Source: Ruminococcaceae bacterium UBA5891
Lineage (GTDB): Bacteria > Bacillota > Clostridia > Oscillospirales > Acutalibacteraceae
Direction of reading: 5' to 3'
DNA: 64,000 nt
Assembly (NCBI GenBank): GCA_002431945.1
Contig: DJET01000070.1
Span: forward strand, 7,364-71,363
Part shown: in pieces, positions 61,371-64,000 of the stretch
How the letters are laid out: each line of letters starts with the position of its first letter
How positions within the stretch are numbered: position 1 is the stretch's first letter
Notes under the pieces: model-generated
Database searches by the model: none
The model's input: the letters and a program-made list of their open reading frames with translations, nothing else
What the model was told of the DNA's origin: nothing
Made by a program: the position numbers and the translations under genes

Positions 61371-62118
61371 TAAGATCCCCCTTATTATATAATACCTTTT
61401 CCAAAAAAAGCCCCTGCGGCGGCGCGGTCCCGCCCAAAAGCGAGCGCTTTTTTTCCTTAAATACGGTGTTTGCTATATCCGCTTTTACGCGCCCGTCCGA
61501 AACGGCGACCGCCGTTCCCGTTATAATTCTTACCATATTGTAAAGAAAGCCGTTTGCGCTTACCCTTAAAACAACCGTATCGCCCTGCCGCGTTACGTTA
61601 CACTCGGTTACGGTGCGAACGGTGTCCTCGGTGCTTCTGGCAGAGGAGGAAAACGCCGCAAAATCGTGCGTTCCTATAATGCCGGCGCAAAATTCATTCA
61701 TTTTATCTATGTTAAGCGGTCTTTCGATCCGCCAGGTGTAGCGGCATAAAAACGGGTTCTTAAATTTACTGTTTAAAATATAATAAGCATAGGTTTTGCC
61801 CCTTGCGTTATACCTTGCGTGAAAATCGCGCGGCACCTCTGTACAGCCCTTAACCGCTATGTCGCTCGGAAGAAGTGCGGAAAGCCCCCTTAAAAACGCG
61901 CTTTCGGGCAGGCTGTCCGCACAGTCGATATGACAGCAGAATTCCCTTGCGTGAACGCCCGCGTCGGTGCGGCTGCAGCCCGTAACGTTCGTGCGCTCGC
62001 CCGTAAGCTTTAAAAGCGCGTTTTGCAGCGTTTCCTGCACGGTAATTCCGTTCGGCTGTATCTGCCAGCCGCAGTAAGCCGTGCCGTCGTATGAAATTGT
62101 AAGCAGCATACGCTTCAA
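61357..62118 (-). CDS. truA: tRNA pseudouridine38-40 synthase TruA
   Basis: TruA makes pseudouridine at positions 38-40 of tRNA anticodon arms. The 253 residues include YDGTAYCGWQIQPN near the N terminus and the catalytic Asp in CSRTDAGVHA near residue 52, with RTVTECNV and LRVSANGFLYNMVRIITG in the second half. The C-terminal end overlaps DUF5711 by 14 bases. It lies in its usual place after the ECF genes. Confidence 0.95.
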   Translation of the reverse strand: MKRMLLTISYDGTAYCGWQIQPNGITVQETLQNALLKLTGERTNVTGCSRTDAGVHAREFCCHIDCADSLPESAFLRGLSALLPSDIAVKGCTEVPRDFHARYNARGKTYAYYILNSKFKNPFLCRYTWRIERPLNIDKMNEFCAGIIGTHDFAAFSSSARSTEDTVRTVTECNVTRQGDTVVLRVSANGFLYNMVRIITGTAVAVSDGRVKADIANTVFKEKKRSLLGGTAPPQGLFLEKVLYNKGDLNARL

Positions 62119-62133
62119 GGCAAAGCCCCCGTT

Positions 62134-62952
62134 TTAAAAAATAATATTAAGCGTTATTATTCCGCCGCATATAGCCAAAGCACAGGCAAAAACCGCATAA
62201 TCGCGCGGCGCGGTGCGCAGCTGCTTCATACGCGTTCTGCCCTCGCCCCCGTTATAGCAGCGGCACTCCATAGCCTCGGCAAGCTCGTAAGCGCGCCGTA
62301 CCGAAGATATAAGCAGTGGTATCAGTATCGGTATAAGCGCTTTTACCCGCTCTGAAAGCCTGCCGTTTTCAAGGTCGGCACCTCTTGCCTTTTGCGCGTT
62401 CATTATTTTTTCGGCTTCCTCTGTAAGGGTGGGAATAAATCTTAGGGCTATCGTCATCATCATAGCAAGGGTGTGGACCGCGCTTTTAAGACCTACGTAT
62501 TTAAGCGGTGAAAGCAGGCTTTCAATCGCGTCGGTAAGGTCGTTGGGCGTGGTGGTGTAGGTAAGCGCCGAGCTTATAAGAATAAGCAGAATTATGCGCA
62601 CCGCCATAAACACCGCCCTGTAAACGCCTTCGGTATTAACGGTTAATTTCCAAACCGAGAAAAGCACCCTGCCGCCGTCGCCGTAAAACAGGTTTATAAC
62701 CGCAGTAAACAAAAGCACGGGCAAAATGGCTTTCATATTTTTAAGGTAAAGCCTTAACGGCACCCTTGATATAAGCATAACCGCCGCCATAGCCGCCGCC
62801 GCAAACCCCAAAGAGAAAGCGTTTTTTGCCAAAAATATAAACACTATAAGCAGTATTAAAATCACTATTTTAAAGCGCGGGTCGGTTTTATGCAGCAGTG
62901 AATTGCTTTCATAATACTGCCCGAAGGTAATATCTCTAAGCACCCTTGCCAC
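62134..62952 (-). CDS. ecfT: Energy-coupling factor transporter T component EcfT
   Basis: This 272-residue scaffold membrane protein of the ECF vitamin/metal transporters has 5-6 membrane segments. The coupling helices carry NAQKARGADLENGR near 188-201 and AMECRCYNGGEGRTRM near 228-243, two conserved A-R-G-type motifs that dock on the ATPases. It links various substrate-binding S components encoded elsewhere. The start overlaps ecfA2 by 17 bases. Confidence 0.93.
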   Translation of the reverse strand: MARVLRDITFGQYYESNSLLHKTDPRFKIVILILLIVFIFLAKNAFSLGFAAAAMAAVMLISRVPLRLYLKNMKAILPVLLFTAVINLFYGDGGRVLFSVWKLTVNTEGVYRAVFMAVRIILLILISSALTYTTTPNDLTDAIESLLSPLKYVGLKSAVHTLAMMMTIALRFIPTLTEEAEKIMNAQKARGADLENGRLSERVKALIPILIPLLISSVRRAYELAEAMECRCYNGGEGRTRMKQLRTAPRDYAVFACALAICGGIITLNIIF

Positions 62953-63799
62953 CCGCCTTTATCCGCTTTAGCACCTCAACCGCGCGCGAAACGGTGAAAA
63001 CATCGTCCGGCACATCTGCTCCCATTGCCTTTAATTCGTAAAACACGCGCGTTACAATAGGCACGTTAAGCCCTATTTCACGCAGCATATCGCCGTTTTT
63101 AAACACTTCGTCTGCCGTGCCGAACATTTTAAGCTCGCCGCGGCTCATAACAAGCAGCTTATCCGCCGTGGCCGCCATATCCTCCATACTGTGGGAAATA
63201 ACTATTACCGTGGCGTTTACGGCGTTTCTGTAATCGTTTATTATTTTCATAACGTTTTCGCGCCCCGCGGGGTCAAGCCCTGCCGTAGGCTCGTCGAAAA
63301 CAATAACTTCGGGGCGCATTGCCATAACGCCCGCAATGGCAACGCGGCGCTTTTCGCCGCCCGAAAGGTCAAAGGGCGATTTTTCAAGATACTCCTCTTT
63401 AACCCCTATAAGGCGGCAGGTTTCAAGCACCCTGTTTTCAAGCTCGGCGCCCGAAAGCCCCATATTTTTGGGCCCGAAGGCTATATCCTTAAAAACGGTT
63501 TCTTCAAAAAGCTGATATTCGGGGTACTGAAAAACAAGCCCCACCTTAGCGCGGACCTGCCGTATTTCCTTCGGGTTATCCCAAATATTCACGCCGTTTA
63601 ACAGTATTTCGCCCGATGTAGGCTTTAAAAGCCCGTTCAGGTGCTGCACAAGCGTTGATTTACCCGATCCCGTGTGACCGATAATACCTATTATTTCGCC
63701 CTTTTCGGCGGTAAACGAAACGTTTTTAACCGCGTCGTTTACAAACGGTGTATTTCCGTCGTAGGTGTGGGTAAGATTTTTTACCTCTAAAACTGACAA
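62936..63799 (-). CDS. ecfA2: Energy-coupling factor ATPase EcfA2
   Basis: This 287-residue ATPase of the ECF transporter module has Walker A GHTGSGKST near residue 41, Q-loop YPEYQLFEETV near 92 (FEETVFKDIAFGP is typical of EcfA2), ABC signature LSGGEKRRVAIAG near 145, and Walker B VIVFDEPTAGLDP near 165. The TTG at 63799 follows GGAGGG by 9 bases. It starts 2 bases after the ecfA1 stop, so translation is coupled. Confidence 0.95.
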   Translation of the reverse strand: MSVLEVKNLTHTYDGNTPFVNDAVKNVSFTAEKGEIIGIIGHTGSGKSTLVQHLNGLLKPTSGEILLNGVNIWDNPKEIRQVRAKVGLVFQYPEYQLFEETVFKDIAFGPKNMGLSGAELENRVLETCRLIGVKEEYLEKSPFDLSGGEKRRVAIAGVMAMRPEVIVFDEPTAGLDPAGRENVMKIINDYRNAVNATVIVISHSMEDMAATADKLLVMSRGELKMFGTADEVFKNGDMLREIGLNVPIVTRVFYELKAMGADVPDDVFTVSRAVEVLKRIKAGGKGA

Positions 63800-63801
63800 A
63801 C

Positions 63802-64000
63802 CTATTTTCCCTCCGAATGAAGCGCCGCAAATATCTGCTCGGCTGCTTCTTTTATGGAAATCGCGTGGGTATCCACGTTAAAGCCGTTTTTCTTTAAATT
63901 ATACAAAAGCTCGGCGGTTTGCGGCACGTCAAGCCCGACTCTTTTAAGGCTTTCAACGTCCGAAAAAATCACCTTGGGCTTATCGTCGGCTATTATTTTG
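63802..64000 (-). CDS. ecfA1: Energy-coupling factor ATPase EcfA1 (3' end only)
   Basis: The frame running off the window end encodes about 65 residues ending in ALHSEGK. It includes LKRVGLDVPQTAELLYNLKKNGFNV, which matches the C-terminal region of EcfA1 (VPQ..EL..L..G motif). It gives the first ATPase of the ECF pair. The 5' end lies outside. In many Clostridia this operon follows the ribosomal-protein genes (rplQ); that cannot be seen here. Confidence 0.85.
   Translation of the reverse strand, partial: KIIADDKPKVIFSDVESLKRVGLDVPQTAELLYNLKKNGFNVDTHAISIKEAAEQIFAALHSEGK

Noticed and set aside
1..64000. CRISPR array
   Set aside because: No regularly spaced short direct repeats were found; the repeats seen are dispersed or are coding module repeats.

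Overview
The window looks like a chromosome segment of a low-to-mid GC Gram-positive of the class Clostridia, probably a gut-type Oscillospiraceae/Lachnospiraceae relative. Supporting signs are the Firmicutes-type order ylxM-ffh-rpsP-khpA-rimM-trmD, strong GGAGG ribosome sites with frequent GTG/TTG starts, consensus SigA promoters, a sortase-type C-terminal signal, HPr with both His15 and Ser46, and many lipoprotein and ABC sugar-transport genes. The genus cannot be fixed from the sequence alone.

Layout. (1) 1-3.4 kb, minus strand: nucleoside salvage (cdd, pdp), a small C39-like cysteine-peptidase-fold protein and a flavodiiron protein. (2) 3.4-7.7 kb, plus strand: the conserved SRP/ribosome/tRNA-modification operon, then monocistronic HPr and tRNA-Pro(GGG). 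(3) 7.66-13.83 kb: an AT-rich accessory island directly downstream of the tRNA. It carries debris of a serine recombinase and a truncated defence-like gene. It also carries two convergent operons. One is a C-protein-like regulator overlapping a tRNA-guanine-transglycosylase (TGT/DpdA)-like protein. The other is xre-M1-M2-R1-R2, with two beta-class DNA methyltransferases and two related PD-(D/E)XK-fold proteins, one of which has lost its catalytic residues. This restriction-modification island with a DNA/tRNA base-exchange enzyme under C-protein-type control is the most novel part of the window. (4) 13.85-51.8 kb: a 38-kb glycan-utilisation locus. It has two AraC regulators, two GH38 alpha-mannosidases, a GH31 glycosidase, a pectin-lyase-fold protein, two CUT1 ABC importers (four permeases, two binding proteins, no ATPase), a DUF5696 lipoprotein, an NHL/TPR/Yip1 membrane protein, a CBM9-like protein, and a family of large surface proteins built from repeated jelly-roll-like modules. 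(5) 51.9-53.9 kb: MerR, XRE and SLOG genes among dispersed repeats. (6) 53.9-57 kb: a class B PBP and an alanine/glycine symporter. (7) 57-64 kb, minus strand: ecfA1(partial)-ecfA2-ecfT-truA-DUF5711-cvpA-clpE.

How the genes fit together. In the glycan locus, surface modules would bind polymer at the cell wall and mannosidase/glucosidase/lyase-type enzymes would trim it. The two binding-protein/permease sets would import oligosaccharides, energised by a shared MsmX-type ATPase encoded elsewhere, with AraC proteins sensing the sugar. The polymer is probably mannose-containing (inference from two GH38 enzymes). In the island, the two methyltransferases and the paired nuclease-fold proteins resemble heterodimeric R-M systems that recognise asymmetric sites. 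The C-protein/TGT operon suggests an extra, separately timed nucleic-acid modification.
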